Assembly (NCBI GenBank): GCA_948890655.1 | Contig: CAQTYU010000008.1 | Location: forward strand, 10,848 to 74,847 | Length of the DNA: 64,000 nucleotides | Source: Christensenellaceae bacterium | GTDB lineage: Bacteria; Bacillota; Clostridia; Christensenellales; Borkfalkiaceae | Reading direction: 5' to 3' | Notes under the pieces: model-generated | The model's input: the letters and a program-made list of their open reading frames with translations, nothing else | Told to the model about the DNA's origin: nothing | Database searches by the model: none | Shown: positions 35,631 to 43,598 of the stretch, one piece after another | Position numbering within the stretch: position 1 is the stretch's first letter | Layout of the letters: each line of letters starts with the position of its first letter | Translations under genes and position numbers: made by a program

Positions 35631-37115
35631 TTACATAATATTGATTTGTTCGTAGAGTTTATTTAAAAGTCCGTCGGAAACGTAGTCGCGAATCTTTCCG
35701 AAGTAGATGAACACAGCCGAGAAGAATTTCTCGTTTTTGCCGCCGGGGATATACTGGGGAATGTTGGGGATGCTTACTACGTTGCGTTCTAAGAATACGT
35801 TGAAGAATTCCGTCTTTTCCGTGTTGGAAAGTTTGTTGATAAAGCTGTCCGTAGGACCGGTATAAACAACGTACGAAGTAGGTTGTTCTTCAGCCAAAGG
35901 AGCAGGTTCTGCAATTTCTTCCGTAACGGGAACATTTTTTGTTTCTTTAGCGGCTTTCTTTTCTTCGGCTTCTTTTTCCTTTGCGGCTTTCTTCTCTTCC
36001 TTTTCCAAACGTTTCTGTTCTTTTTTGGAAAGAGGTTTTTCCTCGTTTTCGGTTTCGCCGTCTTTGGTTTCCTTTTTAGCGTGAACCTTTTTCTTGTGTT
36101 TGCCGAAAATTACCGTGCGGATAATATTGATTACGAGCTGAATAATTGCAATTACGAGAAGTGCAATCATCATTATGTTGAGCGTCGTAACGCCTTCGAC
36201 AAAGAAGGTCATTATAAACATTAAAAGTACTGCGAGAACTTCGAGAGAATATCTTACAAGATTGGTAATAAGCATAAACTTTTTGGTTCTTTTGCCTAAA
36301 CCGAAGATATCGAGGAAGAGGTTGATTAATACTATTAATGCAACAGCAAGCGTTGCCACGTTAAGAATTATTGCGGTGATTTCGCCTTCAAGGGGATAAG
36401 CCTGCGAGAACAGAATGGTTAAGAATATTATGCCTTCGCCGCCGGCGCCGTAAAGACCGGTTGCAAGACTGCCGTCAAGGATTTCGCCGAGTGCGGGAAT
36501 AAACGCCGCAACGGGATAAATCGTTGCAAATACGGCGAGCGCCGAAAGAAGGAAGAGTATGAACTTGATTAAGCCGGAACCTCTCTTGTAAACAAACGCC
36601 TGAACGATTAACATTAAAAGCGTGCCGCCGAATGCGATTAAAAGCGCATAGCTGAAACCGCTTGCTCCTTCGAGAAGAGCGTAATTTCTCATTTGGATAA
36701 GAACGAGAGTGAGAAGCGGGATGAGCGCAAGGCACTCGATTACGGACGCCGTTTTTAAAGCCGTGGCTTTTTTTCTGTTGCTTGCGATTACGGGAATCAG
36801 TCCGATAATCGCGGCTACGGTTACAAGCGAATAAATAAGAACGAGCGCGGCGCCGAGGTCAAAGCTGAAAAGTCCGCAGAAATTTACTGTGGACGAATAG
36901 TCCGTCAACGGAGCTCCAAAACCAAGGTCGATTCCGACAAGTTTCGTGATTGCGTCGGGAAGCTGGAAGGCCAGCATATTTTCGAGTACGAATCCTTCCG
37001 TATTCCCCAAAGGTATTAAAAGACCTGCAAGCAGGCAGATGAGCGCGATTACGTATGTAACGAGCGCCGCCCACTTGGAGGGTCTACGCGAGGAATTATT
37101 TTTCGTTTTTCCCAT
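35631..37115 (-). CDS. multi-pass membrane protein with basic/acidic linker, unknown function
   Basis: 494 residues from the ATG at 37115, which has GGAG 8 nt upstream; a TTG at 37133 is a less likely start. About eight to ten hydrophobic segments lie in residues 10-340. Then comes a highly charged Lys/Glu/Ala stretch of about 50 residues (EKKAAKEKEAEEKKAAKE), probably coiled or disordered, and a globular end of about 80 residues (ending YEQINIM). The layout suggests a cytosolic C-terminal domain tethered to the membrane. No family recognised. Expressed from its own strong promoter at 37248-37276. Confidence 0.85.
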   Translation of the reverse strand: MGKTKNNSSRRPSKWAALVTYVIALICLLAGLLIPLGNTEGFVLENMLAFQLPDAITKLVGIDLGFGAPLTDYSSTVNFCGLFSFDLGAALVLIYSLVTVAAIIGLIPVIASNRKKATALKTASVIECLALIPLLTLVLIQMRNYALLEGASGFSYALLIAFGGTLLMLIVQAFVYKRGSGLIKFILFLLSALAVFATIYPVAAFIPALGEILDGSLATGLYGAGGEGIIFLTILFSQAYPLEGEITAIILNVATLAVALIVLINLFLDIFGLGKRTKKFMLITNLVRYSLEVLAVLLMFIMTFFVEGVTTLNIMMIALLVIAIIQLVINIIRTVIFGKHKKKVHAKKETKDGETENEEKPLSKKEQKRLEKEEKKAAKEKEAEEKKAAKETKNVPVTEEIAEPAPLAEEQPTSYVVYTGPTDSFINKLSNTEKTEFFNVFLERNVVSIPNIPQYIPGGKNEKFFSAVFIYFGKIRDYVSDGLLNKLYEQINIM

Positions 37116-37247
37116 TTTGTTATCTCCAATCAAAATATTTATTCAAGCCGCGCAGCTGCGGTTTAATATCAAACGTAAATGTAAAAGCCATATTGGGCGA
37201 GCAATCGCCCGCAAAACGGAGGAAATACCTCTGCTTGTACAATGCTT

Positions 37248-37276
37248 ATTCTATAACAATTATAATAAGTTGTCAA
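37248..37276 (-). promoter_or_regulatory. promoter of the membrane-protein gene
   Basis: On the minus strand TTGACA (37276-37271), 17 nt, TAGAAT (37253-37248). The resulting about 130-nt leader contains two small GC-rich hairpins (GGGCGA..TCGCCC and a GCCGCGCAGCTGCGGC-like one). The rest of 37116-37539 holds no gene. Confidence 0.65.
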
Positions 37277-37491
37277 GATAAAAAAATAACTTTTTGTCTT
37301 AAAATGCTGTTTTTTTAAGCAACCGTTTATTTATTAAGATAAACTGTGCGTAGGACTTTTAAAGGCTCCGGCGGTTAAATCCGTTTGAAAATCGGACTGT
37401 TGATAATAAGTTTATGTAATTCTTAAAAATAAATACGGCGTGGAATTTTAATGTAAAAACAGGTATATAATTAAAATATGACTCTAAAATA

Positions 37492-37520
37492 TTGAAATTA
37501 CGCGCCTGTTCTGATATAAT
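37492..37520 (+). promoter_or_regulatory. promoter of the PucR-type regulator gene
   Basis: TTGAAA (37492-37497), 17 nt, TATAAT (37515-37520), only 20 nt before the start codon. Confidence 0.7.
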
Positions 37521-37539
37521 ACGGGCGAGGTAATTTAAG

Positions 37540-37947
37540 ATGCGGAACGGTTATTTTGAAGACGGTAACGACACGGAAAACTGCGTTGAACGGATTAAAA
37601 ACGCTGATATATGCGGAGGGAACGGGTTTTTGGGCAATCCGGCAAGAGTAATAAACTTGGGTGAAATTGCCGCGTGTCTTTCGGGTTCACAGCGGGAAAA
37701 GTTTGTTTCAGGCTTCGATATGAAGGGTTTTGCCAAGATTTTTGAGGACGAAAGTATGATGACGACAGCCGAAACCTTTCTTTCGTGCGGGTTAAACGTA
37801 TCGCTTGCGGCGCGCCGTCTTTATATGCACAGAAATACGCTGATTTACAGGCTGAATTCGTTAAAACGTAAAACCGGACTTGATTTGCGGGATTTCGATA
37901 TGGCAGTTACGTTTGAAATACTGCATAAAATGTATCTTATTAAGTAA
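37540..37947 (+). CDS. PucR-type C-terminal HTH regulator (stand-alone)
   Basis: 135 residues. The C-terminal half matches the PucR/CdaR-type helix-turn-helix: AETFLSCGLNVSLAARRLYM, then HRNTLIYRLNSLKRKTGLDL, the classic HRNTLxYRL signature. The long sensor domain usually found before it is missing; only about 70 unassigned residues precede it. It is directly upstream of the ctpA-like gene (29-nt gap) and may be co-transcribed with it. Confidence 0.85.
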   Translation: MRNGYFEDGNDTENCVERIKNADICGGNGFLGNPARVINLGEIAACLSGSQREKFVSGFDMKGFAKIFEDESMMTTAETFLSCGLNVSLAARRLYMHRNTLIYRLNSLKRKTGLDLRDFDMAVTFEILHKMYLIK

Positions 37948-37976
37948 AAGTTTATTATATATCGGGGGCAAATGTT

Positions 37977-39338
37977 TTGGAAAACAAAGAAACAATAGTT
38001 AAAAACTCGGGACGAAAATTAAAAATTGCACTCAGCGCCGTGCTTGCCGCGGTTATTTTGTGCGGAGTGTTTTTTGCAGGGTTTTATACCCGAAAGTTTA
38101 CACTGCCCGCAGAGGTCGATTCTTATGCCTGGGCTACCGAGGTAATTGAAAACAATTATTGCGGGGAGAGAAAGAAGGGAGATATCAAGCTGGATTTGGA
38201 CGGTTACACGCCGGCGGAAGTTTCTTTGAAGGCGCTTGCTGGCACGCTGGACGATTATTCGGCATATTACACCGCAAAAGAGTACGCCGAGGTTTTAAAG
38301 GACAATTCCGGCGAGAAGAGCGGAGTGGGAGTAACCACTAATTTTATAAAGGACAGAGGCGCTTATGTTGTGGGCGTTTCGGGGAACTCGCCTGCGTTTA
38401 AAGAGAACGTGCAGACGGGCGACGTGTTCGTTGCGGGGCAGGCTGTCGGCGCGGAACGTGTTGAATTTAAATCGGCGGCGGATTTTTCGGGGTTTGTGAA
38501 CGCGAGAGCTACCGGCGAAAAATTTACTCTCTTTACGGAAAACGGAAGTTACAATCTTTCAAAAGAAGAGTACGCCGCAAGCTATGCGGTTATGTATACT
38601 GCGACGGCGGAGTACGGCTTTTGTTACGGCGGCGACGAGGATTATTATTACAGGCTGACGACAAAGATGGATTTTTTGCCTTCCGACACAGCTTATATAA
38701 AACTTTCGCAGTTTTACGGTAATGCGGCAAACGAAGTGGGTTATCTGATTTCGAAATTCAACGAAGAGAATAAGAGCAAATTAATTTTGGATTTACGCAA
38801 TAACGGAGGCGGGTACGTTTCGGTTATGCAGAATATGGCGGGCTATTTTCTTTCAGGAGGGGATTATTCGCGCGAGGCTATGATTGCGGAATATAAGAAC
38901 GGCGGCAAAAGCGTGTTTGGATGGAGAAATTATCCTGCGGAATCGGCTTTGAAAGAAGAGACGGAAGTTTACGTTTTGGCAAATTCCAATACTGCCAGTG
39001 CTTCGGAGGCGCTTATCGGCGTATTAGTGAGCTACGGCGTGCTTGAATATGAAAATATAATACTTTCTAATTATACGGAAAATTATCTTAGTTGGGCAGG
39101 AGCCAACGCAAAAACCGAAAGGACGTATGGAAAGGGTATAATGCAGACTACGTTTAAAAACGATTTTACAGGCGAAGCGTTTAAACTGACGACGGCGCGG
39201 ATTTTGTGGCCGAACGGAAAATGTATTCACAACGTCGGACTTACGCCGGCTGACGGATGCAGGACTGCGCCCGCCGACTGGACGGCGACGGCGAACGACG
39301 AAGAACTGAGGTTTGCCGTTAAAAATTACATGCAGTAA
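37977..39338 (+). CDS. S41-family C-terminal processing peptidase
   Basis: 453 residues, probably starting at TTG (37977) with GGGGGC upstream. One N-terminal transmembrane segment (ALSAVLAAVILCGVFFAGFY) puts the enzyme outside. A PDZ-like domain spans about residues 105-200. The protease domain carries the catalytic Ser in ANSNTASASEALIG and the Lys in RTYGKGIMQ, with LDLRNNGGGYV before it. CtpA/CtpB-type proteases cleave envelope proteins; CtpB-like enzymes act in spore formation, but which role applies is not visible. Ends at the terminator at 39403-39441. Confidence 0.93.
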   Translation: MENKETIVKNSGRKLKIALSAVLAAVILCGVFFAGFYTRKFTLPAEVDSYAWATEVIENNYCGERKKGDIKLDLDGYTPAEVSLKALAGTLDDYSAYYTAKEYAEVLKDNSGEKSGVGVTTNFIKDRGAYVVGVSGNSPAFKENVQTGDVFVAGQAVGAERVEFKSAADFSGFVNARATGEKFTLFTENGSYNLSKEEYAASYAVMYTATAEYGFCYGGDEDYYYRLTTKMDFLPSDTAYIKLSQFYGNAANEVGYLISKFNEENKSKLILDLRNNGGGYVSVMQNMAGYFLSGGDYSREAMIAEYKNGGKSVFGWRNYPAESALKEETEVYVLANSNTASASEALIGVLVSYGVLEYENIILSNYTENYLSWAGANAKTERTYGKGIMQTTFKNDFTGEAFKLTTARILWPNGKCIHNVGLTPADGCRTAPADWTATANDEELRFAVKNYMQ

Positions 39339-39402
39339 AGCGGAGGACGCGTTTACTGCGTGTTTAAACTGAATTCGATTTGAAAATGCCGTAAGGATAA
39401 GT

Positions 39403-39441
39403 AAAAAAGCAAGACCGGAAAATTTCCGGTCTTGCTTTTTT
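39403..39441. terminator. terminator after the S41 peptidase gene
   Basis: GCAAGACCGGAA (39409-39420) pairs with TTCCGGTCTTGC (39424-39435), with A and T runs on the two sides. Confidence 0.9.
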
Positions 39442-39522
39442 AAAACTGTAATTTATTTTCTGTTGTATAAACTTATCCGGTTGAAATTAAAGGCGCGGCT
39501 TTTGCGAGGTTGTTTGCAATTG

Positions 39523-39551
39523 TTGATTTCCTTTTCACTTTTTGCTATAAT
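39523..39551 (+). promoter_or_regulatory. promoter of the decayed redox cassette
   Basis: TTGATT (39523-39528), 17 nt, TATAAT (39546-39551), before the broken LysR gene. The promoter looks intact although the genes it serves are broken. Confidence 0.6.
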
Positions 39552-39593
39552 GATAATTACTCAAAGTAAATGCAGACGGCGGAGGTGAGCGAA

Positions 39594-39991
39594 ATGTGCA
39601 ATTCCCAACTTACAACATTCATTTCTGTTGCGGAAAGCGGCAGCTTTACCAAAGCCGCAGACGCATTATTTATCACGCCGCCTGCCGTTATAAGGTGTTG
39701 CTCATCCGCAAGAATTGGAATAAGTACATAGACGAGCTTCGGGAAGATTTGATTGCAAGCGGTGTAACGGTTGAAGATTTTGATATGTTTAACCTTAATG
39801 CTTATAATAGGGCGGCGCAGGAAAACGTACCTATTATTACCGTTGGCGGTTGGGAGGACGTACATCCGCTCTTAAAAATAATTCCTGCGGATTGGGAGTA
39901 CCGAATTCCGTTCGGCATTTTATATTCGCCTACGCCGACGAAGCAAGTAAAAGACTTTATAAATACACTAATAAAAATCAGTAAGGAGTGA
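39594..39991 (+). pseudogene. LysR-family regulator, internally deleted
   Basis: The ATG at 39594 opens a normal LysR helix-turn-helix (QLTTFISVAESGSFTKAADA, then LFITPPAV). After about 33 residues the similarity stops, and the rest, in a different frame, is the C-terminal end of a LysR effector domain (LLIRKNWNKYIDELREDL, then WEYRIPFGILYSPTPTKQVK). About 150-200 middle codons are missing and the frame is shifted, so no working regulator can be made. First of four damaged genes in a row. Confidence 0.85.
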
Positions 39992-39995
39992 TATT

Positions 39996-40552
39996 ATGGG
40001 TAGGAAAATAGTACAGACGGCGGGAAGAAACGCGCTTGGAGAGTTTGCTCCCGAATTTGCGCATTATAACGACGACGTGCTTTTCGGAGAGAATTGGAAC
40101 AATACCGACATAGACGTAAAGACGCGCTGTATAATAACGGTTGTTTCGCTTATGTCGCAGGGTATTTGCGACGGTTCGTTAAAACACCATTTGCAAAATA
40201 TTTCAAAGGTCAAAGTTATCTTGCACCTATAAGCAAAGAACAAGTGCCTATCTATAACGTAACATTTGAGCCGAAGTGTCGCAATAATTGGCATATTCAC
40301 AATGCAACCAAAGGAGGCGGTCAAATTCTTGTATGCGTAGGCGGAGAGGGGTATTATCAGGAATGGGATAAGCCTGCAATTAAAATGGAAGAGGGCGACG
40401 TTGTAAATATCCCCGTCGGCGTAAAGCATTGGCACGGCGCAGGCAAAGAAAAGTGGTTTTCACACCTTGCAATCGAAGTTCCCGCCGAAAACGGAAAGAC
40501 GGAATGGCGCGAGCCCGTTTTTGATAAGGACTACGAAGAGGCGGTAAAATAA
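39996..40552 (+). pseudogene. carboxymuconolactone decarboxylase-cupin protein, internally deleted
   Basis: The ATG at 39996 opens an N-terminal CMD domain (GEFAPEFAHYNDDVLFGENW, then CIITVVSLMSQGI) that breaks off at SLKHHLQN. In another frame the cupin half follows (YNVTFEPKCRNNWHIHNATK, then GDVVNIPVGVKHWHGA) with its His ligands intact. Full-length relatives have the rest of the CMD domain and a linker between these points. A deletion plus frameshift is the simplest reading. A terminator follows at 40577-40609. Confidence 0.85.
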
Positions 40553-40576
40553 ATAAAACAAAATAACAAAATTAAG

Positions 40577-40609
40577 GGCAGACGGTCAAACAACCGCCTG
40601 CCTTTTTTT
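40577..40609 (+). terminator. rho-independent terminator
   Basis: GGCAGACGGT (40577-40586) pairs with ACCGCCTGCC (40593-40602, one mismatch), followed by seven T residues. Confidence 0.8.
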
Positions 40610-40712
40610 GTATTAACTTCAAATAAATACGATAAACAAACTTGAAATTCCCTTTTGAATTAGATAGTGTTATACTGTTAATGTAAATAAAAAAGTTTTG
40701 AGGAATTAAGAA

Positions 40713-41183
40713 ATGGAATACGTAACTTTGCGCAACGGAGTGAAAATGCCTAAGCTCGGATACGGAGTGTATCAGGTGTCGAAAGAGGAATGCGGGAGAT
40801 GCGTTCTCGACGCTTTGAAAGTCGGATACCGTCATTTGGATACGGCGCAAAGTTATTTCAACGAATAAGAAGTGGGTAGTGCGATAGTAAAATCGGGTAT
40901 TCCCCGTGAAGAAATTTTTTTGACCACGAAAGTATGGATAGAACACTACGGCTACAAGGAGACAAAGAAATCCGTATTTGAATCTTTGCGGAAATTGAAG
41001 AGCAATTATATCGACCTTGTGCTTTTGCACCAACCGTTCGGAGATTACTACGGCTCATGGCGTGCATTGGAAGATTTATATGCGCAGGGCATAATCCGTG
41101 CATTCGGTATTTCCAACTTCTATCCCGACAGAATGGTTGACCTTTGCAGCTTTGCAAGGATTGCGCCTAATCACGGCCATAGA
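40713..41183 (+). pseudogene. aldo/keto reductase, nonsense mutation and 3' deletion
   Basis: Starts at the ATG 40713 (GAGGAATT upstream) with a clear AKR opening (LRNGVKMPKLGYGVYQVS, RHLDTAQSYFNE). Codon 52 is TAA (40866-40868) where relatives have Glu in FNEEEVG. The frame then continues (IFLTTKVWIEHYGY, IDLVLLHQPFGDYYGSWRAL, FGISNFYPDRMVDL) but breaks at FARIAPNHG near residue 154. There it runs in frame into the flavodoxin sequence. The C-terminal NADPH-binding half is gone. Confidence 0.87.
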
Positions 41184-41686
41184 AAGGATAAAAAGACGCT
41201 TATAGTCTATTTTACTGCCGAACGCGGCAATACCGAAAATTTGGCGAATTATATTCGCAGCCAAATCGGCGGGGATATTGTAAAATCGAAGCGGCTCAAC
41301 CTTATACGGCGCAGGATTTGAATTACAGTATTCCTAATAATCGTCCCGAAGTCGAAAAGGCGGAAAACGCGCGTCCCGAAATTGCGCAAACTACATATGA
41401 CAAGATAGATATCAGCGAATACGACACCGTATTTATCGGTTATCCGATTTGGTGGTGGACTGCGCCGATGATTGTCGGTACGTTTTTGGAACACTACGAT
41501 TTGACAGGTTACGGTATTTATCCGTTTTCACAGTCGGCGTCTATGAATACTACGCAGTTTGACACTTCTATGGAGTTTGTGCGAGGCTGTGCGGTGGGGA
41601 CTAACGTTCACGACGGACTGTTTGCGCGTGCATCAAGTACGACTGATATAAATGCATATTTGACTGCAAACGGTTTTATCGGTTAA
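41184..41686 (+). pseudogene. flavodoxin, fused to the AKR remnant and frameshifted
   Basis: KKTLIVYFTAERGNTENLAN is the FMN phosphate-binding start of a flavodoxin, here lacking its own start codon because it is joined to the AKR remnant. After GGDIVK the frame shifts at an A run (near 41280-41294). The rest continues in the other frame (DTVFIGYPIWWWTAPMIVGT, then NVHDGLFARASSTTDINAYL) to the stop at 41686. One missing A would explain the shift, so this is the least damaged gene of the four. Confidence 0.85.
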
Positions 41687-41723
41687 CGGAATATTTTTTA
41701 ATACGGAAGTTGTGTTTAAAAGA

Positions 41724-41933
41724 TTATAGCGGGGGCTTTACGGATTTAACTCTGCGTGTGGGGAAGAGTACGCAAACGAGAAAACCGCCTTCGGAACGGG
41801 TTATTTCAAGCGACAAATCGCCGTCGCACTCAAAATATTCTTCGGCAACACGCTTTATATCTTTTAAAAACAGACTGCGTGCAAAATCCGACATATCCTC
41901 TCTGTCGAGAGATATTACTTTGTTTGCATTCAT
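41724..41933 (-). CDS. small MinE-like protein
   Basis: 69 residues, overlapping the stop of the MinD-like gene by 4 nt (ATGA). The middle, FLKDIKRVAEEYFECDGDLS followed by LEITRSEGG and FLVCVLFP, matches by eye the pattern of the MinE topology domain (K-D-I-x2-V-x3-Y, then two strands ending in a Pro). The N-terminal anti-MinCD helix of MinE is very short or absent. Position directly after a MinD-like ATPase supports the link, but the similarity is weak and unsearched. It could be an unrelated small partner. Confidence 0.6.
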   Translation of the reverse strand: MNANKVISLDREDMSDFARSLFLKDIKRVAEEYFECDGDLSLEITRSEGGFLVCVLFPTRRVKSVKPPL

Positions 41934-42661
41934 ATTCTTTCCCTCATCTTTCTTTTAATTGCGCCGCCGACTCCCGTGTAGCCGTTAAGTACGTTGCATA
42001 CGTCCTGTTTTTTGCCTGAAATTGCAGCCGCGGCGAGCCTGAAAGCTTTTGCGGTTGTTTTTTTGCATTTTCCGCCGGAGAGTGATAAATCTTCGGGGAT
42101 AACGGCTTTGAGCGGCAGGCGAAGGAGTGCGGAAATTTCTGCGGCGCCCATAATTTCGCCCGAAACTATCTGCCCGCCGTTGACGTTGTTGACGACGAGT
42201 CCTATTTCCCTGATTCCGCCGTCGGCAAGATTGGAACGGCAGACGTCGGCGCATTTGAGCGAGGGGAGATAAGGTTCCGTTACTATCAGCGCTTCGTTTG
42301 CAACGGATTTTGAAATTTTGTCTAACAGTATGTAGTCGAAAAGACCGTCAACGTCCGTAATTGCGCCGTCTGCAGCGGATAAATCGTATAGTCCGAGCGA
42401 AGGCATAAAACCAAGATTTTGAGATTTCGGGTGCGGGATTATGCACTGCTTTGCCCGACACGCGCCTCTTTGATAGTCCGCAAGAGTAAAAACCTGCATA
42501 TTCTGCAATCCGCCCGCAAGCAACGCGCCGGCGCAAAGTCTGTCGCCGTCAACTATTAATGTGCGCTCGCCCGATTCTGCCAGAGCAAAGCCCAGCCCCA
42601 CGGTAAAAGTGGTTACGCCGGTTCCGCCCTTTAAACTTGTGATGTAAATTTTTTTAGCCAT
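41930..42661 (-). CDS. MinD/ParA-like ATPase with non-standard P-loop
   Basis: 243 residues. The deviant Walker A is SLKGGTGVTTFTVGLG: the signature Lys of the MinD/ParA family (KGG) is present but the second, universal P-loop Lys (G-K-T/S) is Val. A DGD motif follows at residue 38 and a weak Walker B FDYILLD near 109. The C-terminal VGGAIKRKMRERI could form an amphipathic membrane-targeting helix like that of MinD. Residues 55-100 hold several Cys and a CRAKQCIIPHPKS stretch not usual in MinD. Cell-division or spore positioning is possible; the role is inferred only. Confidence 0.8.
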   Translation of the reverse strand: MAKKIYITSLKGGTGVTTFTVGLGFALAESGERTLIVDGDRLCAGALLAGGLQNMQVFTLADYQRGACRAKQCIIPHPKSQNLGFMPSLGLYDLSAADGAITDVDGLFDYILLDKISKSVANEALIVTEPYLPSLKCADVCRSNLADGGIREIGLVVNNVNGGQIVSGEIMGAAEISALLRLPLKAVIPEDLSLSGGKCKKTTAKAFRLAAAAISGKKQDVCNVLNGYTGVGGAIKRKMRERI

Positions 42662-42741
42662 AACCGTATGTTAGCGCCATTTATGTTGAAAATTCGGGCG
42701 GTTTTTTGGGAATAAGGGGAAAGAATTGCGAAAACATACAG

Positions 42742-42775
42742 CCGCCCGCGCTATTTAAGCGCGGACGGCTTTTGA
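42742..42775 (-). terminator. terminator after the second XRE gene
   Basis: GCCGCCCGCGC-tattt-aaGCGCGGACGGC hairpin (42742-42770) with an A-rich left flank, giving a T-rich tail on the minus strand. Confidence 0.65.
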
Positions 42776-42776
42776 A

Positions 42777-42974
42777 TTAATCTTCTAAACCGAGTAAGTA
42801 ATCGGCTGAAACTTCGAAATAATTTGCAAGCAAGGTTATGTAACTCGCCTTTGGTTCGTTTACTCCGCGTTCCCAATAATCAACCGCTTTTTGGCTTACG
42901 CCTATAGCTTTTCCGAGTTCGCGTTGTGAAATGCCGCGGTCGGTTCTCAATTCTTTTATTCTTGCACCAATCAT
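42777..42974 (-). CDS. small XRE-family HTH repressor
   Basis: 65 residues, HTH core SQRELGKAIGVSQKAVDYWE and tail VSADYLLGLED. It is the same type as the trio at 5.0-5.7 kb. It faces a small gene at 43060 across two palindromic operators. Likely represses itself and the divergent gene. Confidence 0.88.
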   Translation of the reverse strand: MIGARIKELRTDRGISQRELGKAIGVSQKAVDYWERGVNEPKASYITLLANYFEVSADYLLGLED

Positions 42975-42985
42975 AGTTATATATT

Positions 42986-43037
42986 ACGAAGAAAACTTCT
43001 TAAATTGTTTGACAAAGAAGAAATCTTCTTATATGCT
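42986..43037. promoter_or_regulatory. divergent operator pair and + strand promoter
   Basis: Operator 1 ACGAAGAAAACTTCTT (42986-43001) and operator 2 AAGAAGAAATCTTCTT (43015-43030) share the consensus AAGAAG-N4-CTTCTT, with centres 29 bp apart. The + promoter is TTGACA (43009-43014), 17 nt, TATGCT (43032-43037), so operator 2 almost fills the spacer. The layout equals that at 5664-5718 although the operator sequence is different. Confidence 0.8.
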
Positions 43038-43059
43038 TTTATTGATATTTGAGGGTGCT

Positions 43060-43293
43060 ATGAAAAATTCAAGGCGGGCGGGGGAAAAGTTTGACAGACT
43101 GAAAGACGAAGTGTGCGCGTTGATAGAAAATTGCGAGAGTAAATCGTTGAGGTTTGCGTTTGTTTGCGGGGCGAACGACGGAAACGGGGGAAGTAAGCGA
43201 TTAAGACAAGATATAAAGTCGTTAAAGAGGATTAAAGCAGGTTTATTAAAATATTTAAAGGAAATAAGAAAACTTACGGCGCGGTACGAATAG
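43060..43293 (+). CDS. small basic protein divergent from XRE, unknown function
   Basis: 77 residues from the ATG at 43060, about 22 nt after the -10 box; the leader is very short, with GAGGGTG upstream of the start. Basic and helical (SKRLRQDIKSLKRIKAGLLK). No family recognised and no similarity to the DUF6809-like protein that holds the same place at 5735. A hairpin whose first arm lies inside the gene end (43277-43304) followed by a T run terminates it. Confidence 0.72.
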   Translation: MKNSRRAGEKFDRLKDEVCALIENCESKSLRFAFVCGANDGNGGSKRLRQDIKSLKRIKAGLLKYLKEIRKLTARYE

Positions 43294-43311
43294 GTTCCGC
43301 GCCGATTTTTT
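43277..43311 (+). terminator. terminator overlapping the 3' end of the small gene
   Basis: CGGCGCGG (43277-43284) pairs with CCGCGCCG (43297-43304), followed by six T residues. The left arm is inside the coding region. Confidence 0.8.
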
Positions 43312-43349
43312 GCTGTTATTAAATTAAGGGCGCGGGCATAGATTATTAT

Positions 43350-43598
43350 ATGAAACTTTTGGAACAGATTTTGGGGGAACTGGGCGGGGATACGCTTAAA
43401 GCGTTTACCGTCGTGCCGGACTTCGGCGGATATTTCCGCGCGGTTAAGAGCGTTGCCGAATATTCGGAAGAGCGTATTGTTCTTCTGGCGGGGAAAAGAG
43501 TGATTACGCTTGAAGGCAAAAAGCTGGAAGTGGGAAAGTATTTCGAACAGGATATATTTATCAGAGGCGTTATTGAAAGTGTTAAAATCGAGAAGTGA
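43350..43598 (+). CDS. yqfC: YqfC/YabP-family sporulation protein
   Basis: 82 residues. The pattern FRAVKSVAEYSEERIVLLAG, then KRVITLEGKKLEVGKY and a final DIFIRGVIESVKIEK, fits the YabP/YqfC family of small beta-rich proteins made in the mother cell. The yqfD gene follows, as in other spore formers. It supports sporulation ability of the host. Confidence 0.85.
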   Translation: MKLLEQILGELGGDTLKAFTVVPDFGGYFRAVKSVAEYSEERIVLLAGKRVITLEGKKLEVGKYFEQDIFIRGVIESVKIEK

